A stretch of DNA of 64,000 bases from Saliniramus sp050485405. Its GTDB lineage: Bacteria > Pseudomonadota > Alphaproteobacteria > Rhizobiales > Beijerinckiaceae. Where the stretch lies: NCBI GenBank assembly GCA_050485405.1, contig JBJHBI010000013.1, positions 11,487-75,486 on the forward strand. Reading direction: 5' to 3'. The position numbers and the translations under genes were made by a program. This document shows, piece after piece, positions 1 to 7,727 of this stretch (its first letter is position 1; each line of letters begins with the position of its first letter). Under the pieces are notes generated by a model, which saw nothing but the letters and a program-made list of their open reading frames with translations, made no database searches and was not told the DNA's origin.

Positions 1-386
1 CGCGCCCGCAGGAGGCGGTCGCTTCGTTGCGCCGCGCCGTCAATCTCGCCCCCGAAGCCGCGCCGATGCGCACGTTGTTCGGGCAGGCGCTGCTCGCTGC
101 CGGCGATCCGGCGAGCCTCGAAGAGGCGATCAACCAGTTGCGCCGCGCGACGCAGCTCGAACCCGAATCACCGGACGCCTATCGCCCCCTCGCCATGGCT
201 TTGGGCCGCACCGGGCAGATCGGACGTGCCGAACTCGCGATCGCGCAGCATTACTTCTATGCCGGCGATATCCGCAACGCCCAGAACCAGGCGCACCGCG
301 CCATGAACTCGCTCGTCGAAGGTACTCCGGAATGGTTGCGCGCCAAGGACATCTTCGACTACGTGCCTCCAAGGCATATGCGCTGA
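1..386 (+). CDS. C-terminal TPR part of a probable M48-family peptidase (5' end outside window)
   Basis: The reading frame is open from the first bases, so this is the 3' end of a longer gene. About 128 residues are visible, built from TPR-like helix pairs (a repeat around EAINQLRRATQLEPESPDAY). The tail, with GTPEWLRAKDIFDY near the end, is typical of the C-terminus of BepA-like M48 metalloproteases with TPR domains. In many alphaproteobacteria such a gene lies just upstream of a DsbA-like gene, as here (60 bp away), which suggests both act in the periplasm on envelope-protein quality control. The catalytic HExxH part is not in the window, so the family call rests on the tail and on context. 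Confidence 0.6.
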   Translation, partial: RPQEAVASLRRAVNLAPEAAPMRTLFGQALLAAGDPASLEEAINQLRRATQLEPESPDAYRPLAMALGRTGQIGRAELAIAQHYFYAGDIRNAQNQAHRAMNSLVEGTPEWLRAKDIFDYVPPRHMR

Positions 387-445
387 GACGCATGCCGAAC
401 GGCGCCGGAAACCGAGCGCCGGGACATAAAACACAAGGATGAACC

Positions 446-1216
446 ATGAATCGTATTCTGGCCGCCCTCGCCGCGCTAGTTCTCGTCGCAGCCACGGTGG
501 TGTTCTTTACCCGCCCTGCGGAGCAGCCAGCCGTCACCGGGACCGATCGCGCGGTGATCGTCGAGATCATGCGCGAGTATCTGCTGGAAAATCCCGAGAT
601 CATCCGCGAGATGATCACCGAGCTCGAACGACGCGAGGCGGCGCAACAGGATGAGCGACGCGCGCAGACGCTGAGCGAGGCGCATGAGCTGCTCTTCGAG
701 GGCAACGACATCGTCATGGGCAATCCCGACGGCGACGTCACGCTGGTCGAGTTCTTCGACTATAATTGCGGCTTCTGCGAGCGGGCGCTCGAGCATGTCG
801 AGGCGATGATCGAGCTCGATCCCGATCTGCGCGTCGTGCTCAAGGATTTCCCCGTCCTCGGCCAGGGCTCGGTCGATGCCGCGCGGATCGGGCTCGCCGC
901 CATGGAGCAGTTCGACAACGAGACCGCCATCGAATTCCACACGCGCCTGATGCGGGTCCGCGGACAGGCGAATGGTGACAATGCCGCGCGAATCGCCGTC
1001 GAACTCGGCGCCGATCCCGATCGCCTCGAAGCCGATGCCAACGGCACGCGTGTGCGCGATACCCTGTCGGAGAATTTCGAAATCGCCGACGATCTCGGGC
1101 TCACGGGCACGCCGGCCTGGGTGATCGGCGACGCCGTGATTTCCGGCGCCGTCGGCCCCGAACGCCTCGGCCTCGCCATCGCCAATGTCCGCTCCTGCGG
1201 CCGGGCGGAATGCTGA
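446..1216 (+). CDS. DsbA-family periplasmic thiol:disulfide oxidoreductase
   Basis: A 256-residue protein. Residues 1-22 are a hydrophobic signal anchor (ILAALAALVLVAATVVFF). A helical segment rich in Glu and Arg follows, then a thioredoxin/DsbA fold. The redox motif CGFC (Cys108, Cys111) sits in the expected FFDYNCGFCERA setting, and a GTPAWVIGD segment supplies the conserved cis-Pro strand near residue 225. The fold and motif match the DsbA/Com1-like group that forms or isomerises disulfides in exported proteins. The gene follows the M48/TPR peptidase gene by 60 bp and probably shares its transcript. No DsbB partner is visible in the window. Confidence 0.9.
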   Translation: MNRILAALAALVLVAATVVFFTRPAEQPAVTGTDRAVIVEIMREYLLENPEIIREMITELERREAAQQDERRAQTLSEAHELLFEGNDIVMGNPDGDVTLVEFFDYNCGFCERALEHVEAMIELDPDLRVVLKDFPVLGQGSVDAARIGLAAMEQFDNETAIEFHTRLMRVRGQANGDNAARIAVELGADPDRLEADANGTRVRDTLSENFEIADDLGLTGTPAWVIGDAVISGAVGPERLGLAIANVRSCGRAEC

Positions 1217-1291
1217 GCGTGATAGGCGCTGACGCCACGGGAGGGTAAATCCCTGTTGGCGAGAGAGCGCGACGGTGGCATCACTGCGTCG

Positions 1292-3517
1292 ATGACCACC
1301 GTTTCGCCGATCACGACGGATCCGATTGCGCCGGGCACGCCCACACGGCGCGTCGCCGACGTGATCATCCCGCTCGCCCTCGATACGGCCTATAGCTACG
1401 CGGTGCCTGCGGGGATGGAGCTCTCCGCCGGCGAGCAGGTGCGCGTGCCCTTCGGGTCGCGTCGCGAGGCGATCGGCGTGGTCTGGGCCCTGCGCACCGG
1501 CGATCCGGGCAATCTCAAGCAGGTGATCGAACCGGCCGGCGGGCCGGTCTTCTCCGACAATTTGCGCAAGTTCCTCGACTGGGTCGCCCGCTGGACGCTC
1601 GCGCCGCGCGGCTCGGTCCTCGCCATGGCGCTCAAACGCCCCGACGAGGAGCGCGGCGAAGCGATTCGCGTCGGCATACGCCTCGCCGGCCCGCCGCCCC
1701 GACGCATGACCCCCGCGCGCACCCGCGTGATCGCCGCCGCCGAGGGCGGGCTTCTCTATGCCAAGAGCGATCTCGCCCGCGCCGCAGGCGTCAGCGCCGG
1801 CGTGATCGACGGGCTCGTCGACGAGGGCACGCTCGAAACCTGTATCATGCCGCAGGAAGACCCGTTTCCCCCGCCTGATCCCGATCATGCGGTCACGCGG
1901 CTCGGCCCCGCCCAGGAGGCCGCCGCGCGTTCCGTCAGCGAGGCGGTCACCGCTCATGATGACGGCGCCTTCCTGCTCGAAGGGGTCACCGGTTCGGGCA
2001 AGACGGAGGTCTATTTCGAAGCGGTGGCTGCGAGCCTGCGCGCGGGCCGGCAGAGCCTGATCCTCGTGCCCGAGATCGCGCTCACCGCGCAATTTCTCGA
2101 CCGCTTCGCGCGGCGCTTCGGCGTACAGCCCGCCGTCTGGCATTCCGGTGTCACCGGGCGCAAGCGCGAGAAGCTCTATGCCGGGCTCGCCAACGGTTCG
2201 GTACGGGTCGTCGCCGGCGCGCGCTCGGCTTTGTTCCTGCCCTATGCCGATCTCGGGCTGATCGTCGTCGATGAAGAGCACGAGGCCGCCTACAAACAGG
2301 AAGACGGGGTGCATTATCACGCCCGCGACATGGCGGTGGTGCGCGGGCGCATCGAGGGCTGCCCGGTCGTGCTCGCCTCCGCCACCCCCACCATCGAGAC
2401 CCGCGTCAACGCCGCTCAGGAGCGCTACCGCCATCTCGTCCTGCCAGAGCGCTATGGCGGGCGTACGCTGCCGGCGATCGAGGCGGTGGATCTGCGCGGA
2501 GCAAAGCCCGAGGGCGAAAGCTGGATCTCGCAGCCGCTCGCCACCGCCATCGAGGAGACCATGGCGCGCGGCGAGCAGGCGCTGATATTCCTCAACCGGC
2601 GCGGCTATGCCCCGCTCACACTGTGCCGCGCCTGCGGGCATCGCTACGAATGCCCCAATTGCTCGGCCTGGCTCGTCGATCACCGCTTCCGCCGCGCCCT
2701 CGTCTGCCATCATTGCGGCCATGTCGCGCGCCGCCCCGATGCCTGCGAGGCCTGCGGCACGGTGGATGCGCTCGCCGCCTGCGGGCCGGGCGTGGAGCGC
2801 ATCGCGGAAGAGGTCGCCACGCGTTTTCCGGGCAAGCGCGCCATTACGCTATCGAGCGATTTTCCCGGCGGCACCGAGCGCATGCGGCGCGAGCTCGCCG
2901 ATATCGCCGAGGGGAAATGCGACATCGTCATCGGCACGCAGCTCGTCGCCAAGGGGCACAACTTCCCCGGCATGACGCTGGTCGGCGTCGTCGATGCCGA
3001 TATCGGGCTCTCCTCGGGGGATCCGCGTGCGGCGGAGCGCACGTTCCAGCTCCTGCAACAGGTGACCGGGCGGGCCGGGCGCGGCGAGAAAGCCGGGCGG
3101 GCGCTGGTCCAGACCTATCAGCCCGAGCACCCGGTCATCGCCGGGCTGATCTCCGGCGATGCCGAGCGATTCTACGCGCAGGAGACCGCGAACCGCCGCC
3201 TCGCCGGCCTGCCGCCCTTCGGGCGCCTCGCCTCGCTGATCATCTCGTCGCGAAAGCGCGAGGAAGCCGAGGCGCATGCCCGCGCCCTCGCCCGCGCGGC
3301 CCATGCCATGGATGTGCGCGATCCTCGCCTCACCCTGCTCGGCCCGGCGGAAGCGCCGATCATTCTGATCCGGGGCCGTTATCGCTACCGGCTGCTGCTC
3401 AAGAGCGCCCGCGAATTCGACCTCCAGAGCTATATCCGCGACTGGCTCGCGAGCGCACCCAAGCCGCGTGGCGATATCCGCGTGCAGGTCGATATCGATC
3501 CGCAGAGTTTTTTCTGA
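1292..3517 (+). CDS. priA: Primosomal replication restart helicase PriA
   Basis: A superfamily 2 helicase of 741 residues that restarts stalled replication forks by reloading the primosome. The ATG at 1292 (MTTVSPI) is preferred over the upstream TTG at 1256. The N-terminal DNA-binding domain begins around RVADVIIPLALDTAYSYAVP. Walker A is GVTGSGKTE (about residue 231), and the DEAH-type box is VDEEHEAAYKQ. A zinc-binding module with paired cysteines (CRACGHRYECPNC, CHHCGH, CEACG) lies between the helicase lobes, as in all PriA proteins. The late helicase motif QQVTGRAGRGEKAG is intact. It stands alone between the dsbA-like gene and a small antitoxin-like gene. Confidence 0.97.
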   Translation: MTTVSPITTDPIAPGTPTRRVADVIIPLALDTAYSYAVPAGMELSAGEQVRVPFGSRREAIGVVWALRTGDPGNLKQVIEPAGGPVFSDNLRKFLDWVARWTLAPRGSVLAMALKRPDEERGEAIRVGIRLAGPPPRRMTPARTRVIAAAEGGLLYAKSDLARAAGVSAGVIDGLVDEGTLETCIMPQEDPFPPPDPDHAVTRLGPAQEAAARSVSEAVTAHDDGAFLLEGVTGSGKTEVYFEAVAASLRAGRQSLILVPEIALTAQFLDRFARRFGVQPAVWHSGVTGRKREKLYAGLANGSVRVVAGARSALFLPYADLGLIVVDEEHEAAYKQEDGVHYHARDMAVVRGRIEGCPVVLASATPTIETRVNAAQERYRHLVLPERYGGRTLPAIEAVDLRGAKPEGESWISQPLATAIEETMARGEQALIFLNRRGYAPLTLCRACGHRYECPNCSAWLVDHRFRRALVCHHCGHVARRPDACEACGTVDALAACGPGVERIAEEVATRFPGKRAITLSSDFPGGTERMRRELADIAEGKCDIVIGTQLVAKGHNFPGMTLVGVVDADIGLSSGDPRAAERTFQLLQQVTGRAGRGEKAGRALVQTYQPEHPVIAGLISGDAERFYAQETANRRLAGLPPFGRLASLIISSRKREEAEAHARALARAAHAMDVRDPRLTLLGPAEAPIILIRGRYRYRLLLKSAREFDLQSYIRDWLASAPKPRGDIRVQVDIDPQSFF

Positions 3518-3524
3518 AGCCGGG

Positions 3525-3752
3525 TCAGCGATCGAGGCCGACGGCCTTGCGTAGCGTCTCGTCGATGCGGCTCTGCCAGCCGGGGCCAGCGGCCCGGAAA
3601 TGTTCGAGCACTTCCGGACTGAGCCGGATCGTGGTGCTCACCTTGGTCCGCGCGGCTTTCGGGCGCCCCCGCTGCAGCTTTGCCGCGCCGAACTTCTTCT
3701 GCCATTCCGTCGCAGACAGATCCGGTGCGTCGTCATCGAAATCGGGGGGCAT
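3525..3752 (-). CDS. Orphan BrnA-type antitoxin / ribbon-helix-helix protein
   Basis: A 75-residue protein. Its second half, GRPKAARTKVSTTIRLSPE followed by a V-L-E-H-F segment and GPGWQSRIDETLRKAV, has the ribbon-helix-helix pattern of the BrnA antitoxin family (beta strand STTIRLS, then two helices). BrnA normally binds and neutralises the RNase BrnT and represses a brnTA operon in which brnT comes first. No BrnT-like frame is seen in the 230 bp upstream or on the other strand, so it is either a solitary antitoxin or a free DNA-binding protein. It converges on priA with 7 bp between stop codons. Confidence 0.7.
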   Translation of the reverse strand: MPPDFDDDAPDLSATEWQKKFGAAKLQRGRPKAARTKVSTTIRLSPEVLEHFRAAGPGWQSRIDETLRKAVGLDR

Positions 3753-3981
3753 AGGCTTTCTGTTCTCTCGATTTGCAAGCGCGCTCGAACATTACGGCGG
3801 CGCCAGCCGCGTCAATTATTGTAGTAACATTATATGCCTCTCACGATAATCCGCAACAGGTGCTCCGCTGCCCGTCCGTCCGGAATCCCACATCGGCGCG
3901 TCCTTGGTGAGGAAATCTTGCCACCGACCACCAAAAGGTGGCAAAGCCTCCGGCACTGCATCACGCGCCCGGAAACCTGCG

Positions 3982-5106
3982 ATGACACCTTCCCTCGACC
4001 AGTTTCGCCGCGTCGTCATCAAGGTGGGCTCCGCCCTGCTCGTCGATCACGCGCGCGGTCGGCTCAACGCCGCCTGGCTGGCCTCGCTCGCGGAGGATAT
4101 CGCCGATCTGCATGCGCGCGGCAACGAAGTGCTCGTCGTCTCTTCCGGCGCGATCGCGCTCGGTCGCACCGTCCTCGGCTTGCCGGCCGGTACGCTGCGC
4201 CTCGAGGAGAGCCAGGCTGCGGCAGCGGCGGGGCAGATCGCGCTCGCGCGGGTCTGGGCCGAGATGCTCGCCCATCACGGGGTGAATGCGGGGCAAATCC
4301 TCGTCACCTTCTCCGATACGGAGGAGCGGCGGCGCTATCTCAATGCGCGTGCGACCATCGCCAAGCTGCTCGAACTGCGCGCGGTGCCCGTCGTCAACGA
4401 GAACGACACCGTCGCGACAAACGAAATCCGCTACGGCGACAACGATCGCCTCGCCGCCCGCGTCGCGGCCATGATCGGGGCGGATCTGCTCGTGCTCTTT
4501 TCCGATGTCGACGGGCTCTATACCGCTCCGCCCGGCCTCGACCCGCAGGCGAAGCACCTGCCCGAGATCGCACGGATCACGCCGGAGATCGAGGCGATGG
4601 CGGGCGGCGCCGCGTCGGAACTCTCGCGCGGCGGCATGCGCACCAAGATCGAGGCCGCCAAGATCGCGACACAGGCCGGTGCCCATATGATCATCGCCGA
4701 CGGACGCGTGAAGAACCCGCTCGCGCGTATCGCGGAAGGCGCGCGCTGCTCGTGGTTCCTCACCGCCGCGACGCCCACCAGCGCGCGGAAGGCCTGGATC
4801 GGCGGCAGCCTCGAATCGCGCGGCACGTTGCATGTGGATGCCGGCGCGGCGCAGGCCCTGCGCAAGGGTGCGAGCCTTCTTCCGGTGGGGGTGGCCCGCG
4901 TCGAGGGCGAGTTCGCGCGCGGCGATGCGGTGCGGATCTGCGATCCGGGTGGCCGCCTGATCGGGCGCGGGCTCGTCGCCTTCGATCACGGCGATGCCGC
5001 GCGCATCGCCGGGCGGCGCAGCGCCGAGATCCCGGACCTGCTCGGCTATAGCGGGCGCGACACCATGATCCATCGTGATGATCTCGTCATTGCCGAGAGC
5101 GACTGA
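3982..5106 (+). CDS. proB: Glutamate 5-kinase
   Basis: Catalyses the first step of proline synthesis, phosphorylating L-glutamate with ATP. The start is set at ATG 3982 (MTPSLDQFRRVVIKVGSALL) because the amino-acid-kinase fold begins there; an in-frame upstream extension to 3904 has no family character. Conserved blocks include VVSSGAIALGR, the substrate loop NENDTVATNEIRYGDNDRLAA, and LSRGGMRTKIEAAKIA. The last 80 or so residues form the PUA domain (GEFARGDAVRICDPGGRLIG). At 374 residues it has the normal length of the PUA-containing form. Neither proA nor obg, its usual neighbours in alphaproteobacteria, is next to it. Confidence 0.95.
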   Translation: MTPSLDQFRRVVIKVGSALLVDHARGRLNAAWLASLAEDIADLHARGNEVLVVSSGAIALGRTVLGLPAGTLRLEESQAAAAAGQIALARVWAEMLAHHGVNAGQILVTFSDTEERRRYLNARATIAKLLELRAVPVVNENDTVATNEIRYGDNDRLAARVAAMIGADLLVLFSDVDGLYTAPPGLDPQAKHLPEIARITPEIEAMAGGAASELSRGGMRTKIEAAKIATQAGAHMIIADGRVKNPLARIAEGARCSWFLTAATPTSARKAWIGGSLESRGTLHVDAGAAQALRKGASLLPVGVARVEGEFARGDAVRICDPGGRLIGRGLVAFDHGDAARIAGRRSAEIPDLLGYSGRDTMIHRDDLVIAESD

Positions 5107-5136
5107 GCCGAAAGCGACCGGGCCGAGAGCGACTGA
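5092..5136 (+). repeat. Three tandem 15-bp units across the proB stop codon
   Basis: Unit GCCGAGAGCGACTGA occurs at 5092-5106 and again at 5122-5136. A diverged copy, GCCGAAAGCGACCGG, lies between them at 5107-5121. The first copy encodes the last four ProB residues (AESD) and the stop. Because the unit is five codons long, copies two and three remain in frame after the stop. This looks like recent slippage or tandem duplication of the gene end. Confidence 0.75.
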
Positions 5137-5233
5137 ACCAACCCCGTCGATGCCGCGTTAAATTGGGGCTCACGTTCGTGCCCGATTTCGGTTATACGGG
5201 GGGCGAAATCAGACGAGACGAGGTTCATCCATC

Positions 5234-6523
5234 ATGGCGACGGTGCTCGACATCGCCAATCGCAAGGTCGCGGCCCCGGCAGCCGGGGCGATCGAAAAGA
5301 CCGCGCAGGTCCCCATGGCGCCCGGCGCCCAGCCGACGCAGCCCTCCCTCGTCGGCCTCACCCGCGAGGAACTCGCCGAACGGCTCGAAGCCATCGGCGT
5401 GAGCGCGCGCGAACAGCGCATGCGCGTGGCCCAGCTCTGGCACTGGATCTACTTTCGCGGCATCGACGATTTTTCGCAGATGACCAATGTCGGCAAGGCC
5501 CTGCGCGAGAAGCTCGCGGCGCATTACACGCTCGCGCGCCCGGAGGTGATCTCCGAGCAGGTCTCGAAGGACGGCACCCGCAAATGGCTGATGCGCATGC
5601 CCTCCACCGGCCCGTTCGACAAGGGCGCGGAGATCGAATGCGTCTACATTCCCGAAACCGATCGCGGCACGCTGTGCGTCTCGAGCCAGGTCGGTTGCAC
5701 CCTGACCTGCTCGTTCTGCCATACCGGCACGCAGAAGCTCGTGCGCAACCTCACCTCCGCCGAGATTGCAGCCCAACTCGTCGTCGCCCGTGACTGCCTC
5801 GGCGACTGGCCGGATCGCGATCCGCCGGAGGGCGCCTTCGTGCCCGGCGACGGGGGCCGCTACGTCACCAATATCGTCTTCATGGGGATGGGCGAGCCGC
5901 TCTACAACACCGACAACGTCATCGCCGCGATCAAGGTGCTGAGCGACAACGAAGGCCTCGGCCTGTCGCGCCGGCGCATCACCGTCTCGACCTCGGGGGT
6001 GGTGCCGCAGATCGGGCGGCTCGGCGAGGAAGCCAATACGATGCTCGCGATCTCGCTGCACGCCGTGCGCGACGATCTGCGCAACACGCTGGTGCCGATC
6101 AACAAAAAATACCCCATCGCCGATCTGATGCAGGCCTGCCGCGACTATCCCGGCCTGTCCAATGCGCGGCGCATCACCTTCGAATACGTGATGCTCAAGG
6201 GCGTGAACGATTCGAACGCGGATGCGCGCGAACTTGTGCGCCTGCTCAAGGGCATCCCGGCCAAGATCAACCTGATCCCGTTCAATCCGTGGCCCGGCTC
6301 GCAGTATGAATGCTCGGACTGGGAGAGGATCGAGGAATTCTCCGAGATCGTCTATCGCGCGGGCTATGCCTCGCCGGTGCGCACGCCGCGTGGTCGCGAC
6401 ATCCTCGCCGCCTGCGGCCAGCTCAAGAGCGAGACGGAGAAGCTGCGCGCGCGCACCCGGATGATGCTCGAAGCGGGAATCGGTGCCGAGGGCGTCTATG
6501 CGCTCGGTAGCGAGGCGGAATGA
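5234..6523 (+). CDS. rlmN: Dual-specificity rRNA/tRNA adenine-C2 methyltransferase RlmN
   Basis: A radical-SAM enzyme that methylates C2 of A2503 in 23S rRNA and of A37 in some tRNAs. The cluster-binding motif is CTLTCSFC (CxxxCxxC). The flanking sequence CVSSQVGC and the motif GMGEPLYN are diagnostic of the RlmN/Cfr family. ILISLH-type (AISLHAV) and FEYVMLKGVND blocks follow, and the second mechanistic Cys lies near the C-terminus (LAACGQL). The N-terminal accessory region with the tRNA/rRNA-binding helices (LWHWIYFRGIDDFSQMTNV) is present. It is 429 residues, slightly longer than most through an N-terminal Ala/Pro-rich extension. A membrane-protein gene follows at once. Confidence 0.96.
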   Translation: MATVLDIANRKVAAPAAGAIEKTAQVPMAPGAQPTQPSLVGLTREELAERLEAIGVSAREQRMRVAQLWHWIYFRGIDDFSQMTNVGKALREKLAAHYTLARPEVISEQVSKDGTRKWLMRMPSTGPFDKGAEIECVYIPETDRGTLCVSSQVGCTLTCSFCHTGTQKLVRNLTSAEIAAQLVVARDCLGDWPDRDPPEGAFVPGDGGRYVTNIVFMGMGEPLYNTDNVIAAIKVLSDNEGLGLSRRRITVSTSGVVPQIGRLGEEANTMLAISLHAVRDDLRNTLVPINKKYPIADLMQACRDYPGLSNARRITFEYVMLKGVNDSNADARELVRLLKGIPAKINLIPFNPWPGSQYECSDWERIEEFSEIVYRAGYASPVRTPRGRDILAACGQLKSETEKLRARTRMMLEAGIGAEGVYALGSEAE

Positions 6524-6551
6524 CGCGGCGTTTGCGCCGTTTGGAGGTCAC

Positions 6552-7067
6552 TTGCGGTTTCTCGGACGCCTGATCCTGCTCATCCTGGGCCTGATCTTCG
6601 CCATACCCGCCGGCGCGCTGACGCTCGGGCTCGGCATCTTCAGCGAACCCGCGGCGCAGGATCTCGTCGTGATGATCGGCACCGCCGTGTTCGATCTGCT
6701 CTTCTCCGAAGCGATGAGCAACGGCCAGCCCGATGTCGTCTTCGCCGAATTCGCGCTCGGCTTCGCCTTCATCTCGATGGTGGTCCTCGTGATCCCGGTG
6801 AGTTTCGTCGCGATCTGCGGCGAGGTGACGGGCACGCGATCCCTTATCTATTACGGCTTCGTCACCGGGCTCATCACCGCCGCGATCCCCTGGTTGATGC
6901 GCGGCGGCTATGTCGAGACGCCGGCGCTCGAAGCCGAATGGCGCATCACCGCCCTGCTCTTCGTCACCGGCGCCGTGGCGGGCTTCGTCTACTGGCTGAT
7001 CACCGGGCGCAGCGCCGGGCGCCGCCCCGCCCCGGCCAGCCGTGAGAGGTCGCGCGAGCACGCGTGA
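6552..7067 (+). CDS. Small four-helix membrane protein of unknown function
   Basis: 171 residues if started at TTG 6552, which is preceded by GGAGGT at 6543-6548; further upstream starts would overlap rlmN. Four hydrophobic segments are visible: LILLILGLIFAIPAGALTL, FAFISMVVLVIPVSFVAI, YYGFVTGLITAAIPWL and ALLFVTGAVAGFVYWLI. The C-terminal tail is basic and Arg-rich. No family is recognised. The gene follows rlmN by about 28 bp and may be co-transcribed with it. The start is uncertain because the Shine-Dalgarno spacing is short. Confidence 0.65.
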   Translation: MRFLGRLILLILGLIFAIPAGALTLGLGIFSEPAAQDLVVMIGTAVFDLLFSEAMSNGQPDVVFAEFALGFAFISMVVLVIPVSFVAICGEVTGTRSLIYYGFVTGLITAAIPWLMRGGYVETPALEAEWRITALLFVTGAVAGFVYWLITGRSAGRRPAPASRERSREHA

Positions 7068-7271
7068 TATTCCGCTCGTATTGCAATAATCAATAGCGTC
7101 GCCACCGACGAGAATCGGCGCTGATGCGCTGCTTCCGATCGTTGTTGTCCACGACAATCATAGTTCATCATGTGCATTGCAACGACCGAGGAGGGTTACA
7201 AGCTGCGCAATGCCTGTTAGCGTCTGCCTGCTGGGTTCCACGCGACGAGCCCCATCATCAGGAGGGACGCG

Positions 7272-7685
7272 ATGTACAAGCAGATACTCGTTCCTGTCGA
7301 TCTGACCCACATCGATCAGCTCGGCAAGGCGCTGCGAACGGCGGCAGACCTCTCGCGCCATTATGCTGCGCCGGTCTGCTATGTCGGTGTCACGCCGGAG
7401 GCGCCGTCGCAGGTGGCGCATAATCCGAAGGAATTTGCGCTCAAGCTGGAAGCCTTCGGCAATCAGCAGGCGAGCGAGCACGGCATCACCGCCACGACCC
7501 GCGCCTATAGCGCGACGGATCCGACGATCGACATCAACCGGATTCTGAAGCAGGCCATCGACGATACGGGCGCCGATCTCGTCGTCATGGCCAGCCATCC
7601 GCCGAATGTCACCGACTATATCTGGCCCTCGCATGGCGGCTGGGTCGCCGAGCATTCGGGCTCATCGGTCTTCGTGGTGCGCTGA
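7272..7685 (+). CDS. Universal stress protein (UspA family)
   Basis: A 137-residue single-domain Usp fold. It starts with YKQILVPVDLTHIDQLGKALR and ends with the strand SGSSVFVVR. The GASHPP-type segment (VVMASHPPNVTDYIWPSHGGWVAEHSGSS) corresponds to the ATP-loop region, although the classic G-2x-G-9x-G spacing is altered. A strong ribosome-binding site (GGAGGG) lies 7 bases before the ATG. It is followed by a BCCT transporter gene about 40 bp downstream, so the two are probably one operon. Usp proteins beside osmolyte transporters are known regulators of such carriers (for example TeaD with a TRAP system); a similar role here is inference. Confidence 0.88.
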   Translation: MYKQILVPVDLTHIDQLGKALRTAADLSRHYAAPVCYVGVTPEAPSQVAHNPKEFALKLEAFGNQQASEHGITATTRAYSATDPTIDINRILKQAIDDTGADLVVMASHPPNVTDYIWPSHGGWVAEHSGSSVFVVR

Positions 7686-7727
7686 GGCGCGAGCTTCGAC
7701 CGAACACTCAATGGGAACGTGAACATC

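Noticed and set aside
476..2722. Very long minus-strand frame opposite the dsbA-like gene and priA
   Set aside because: High-GC antisense shadow: Arg/Gly/Asp-rich, no domain, and both plus-strand genes have full family motifs.
3816..4022. Minus-strand frame upstream of the BrnA-like gene considered as BrnT toxin
   Set aside because: Lacks the BrnT opening (W-D..K...N..KHGV) and catalytic pattern, and overlaps the proB start.
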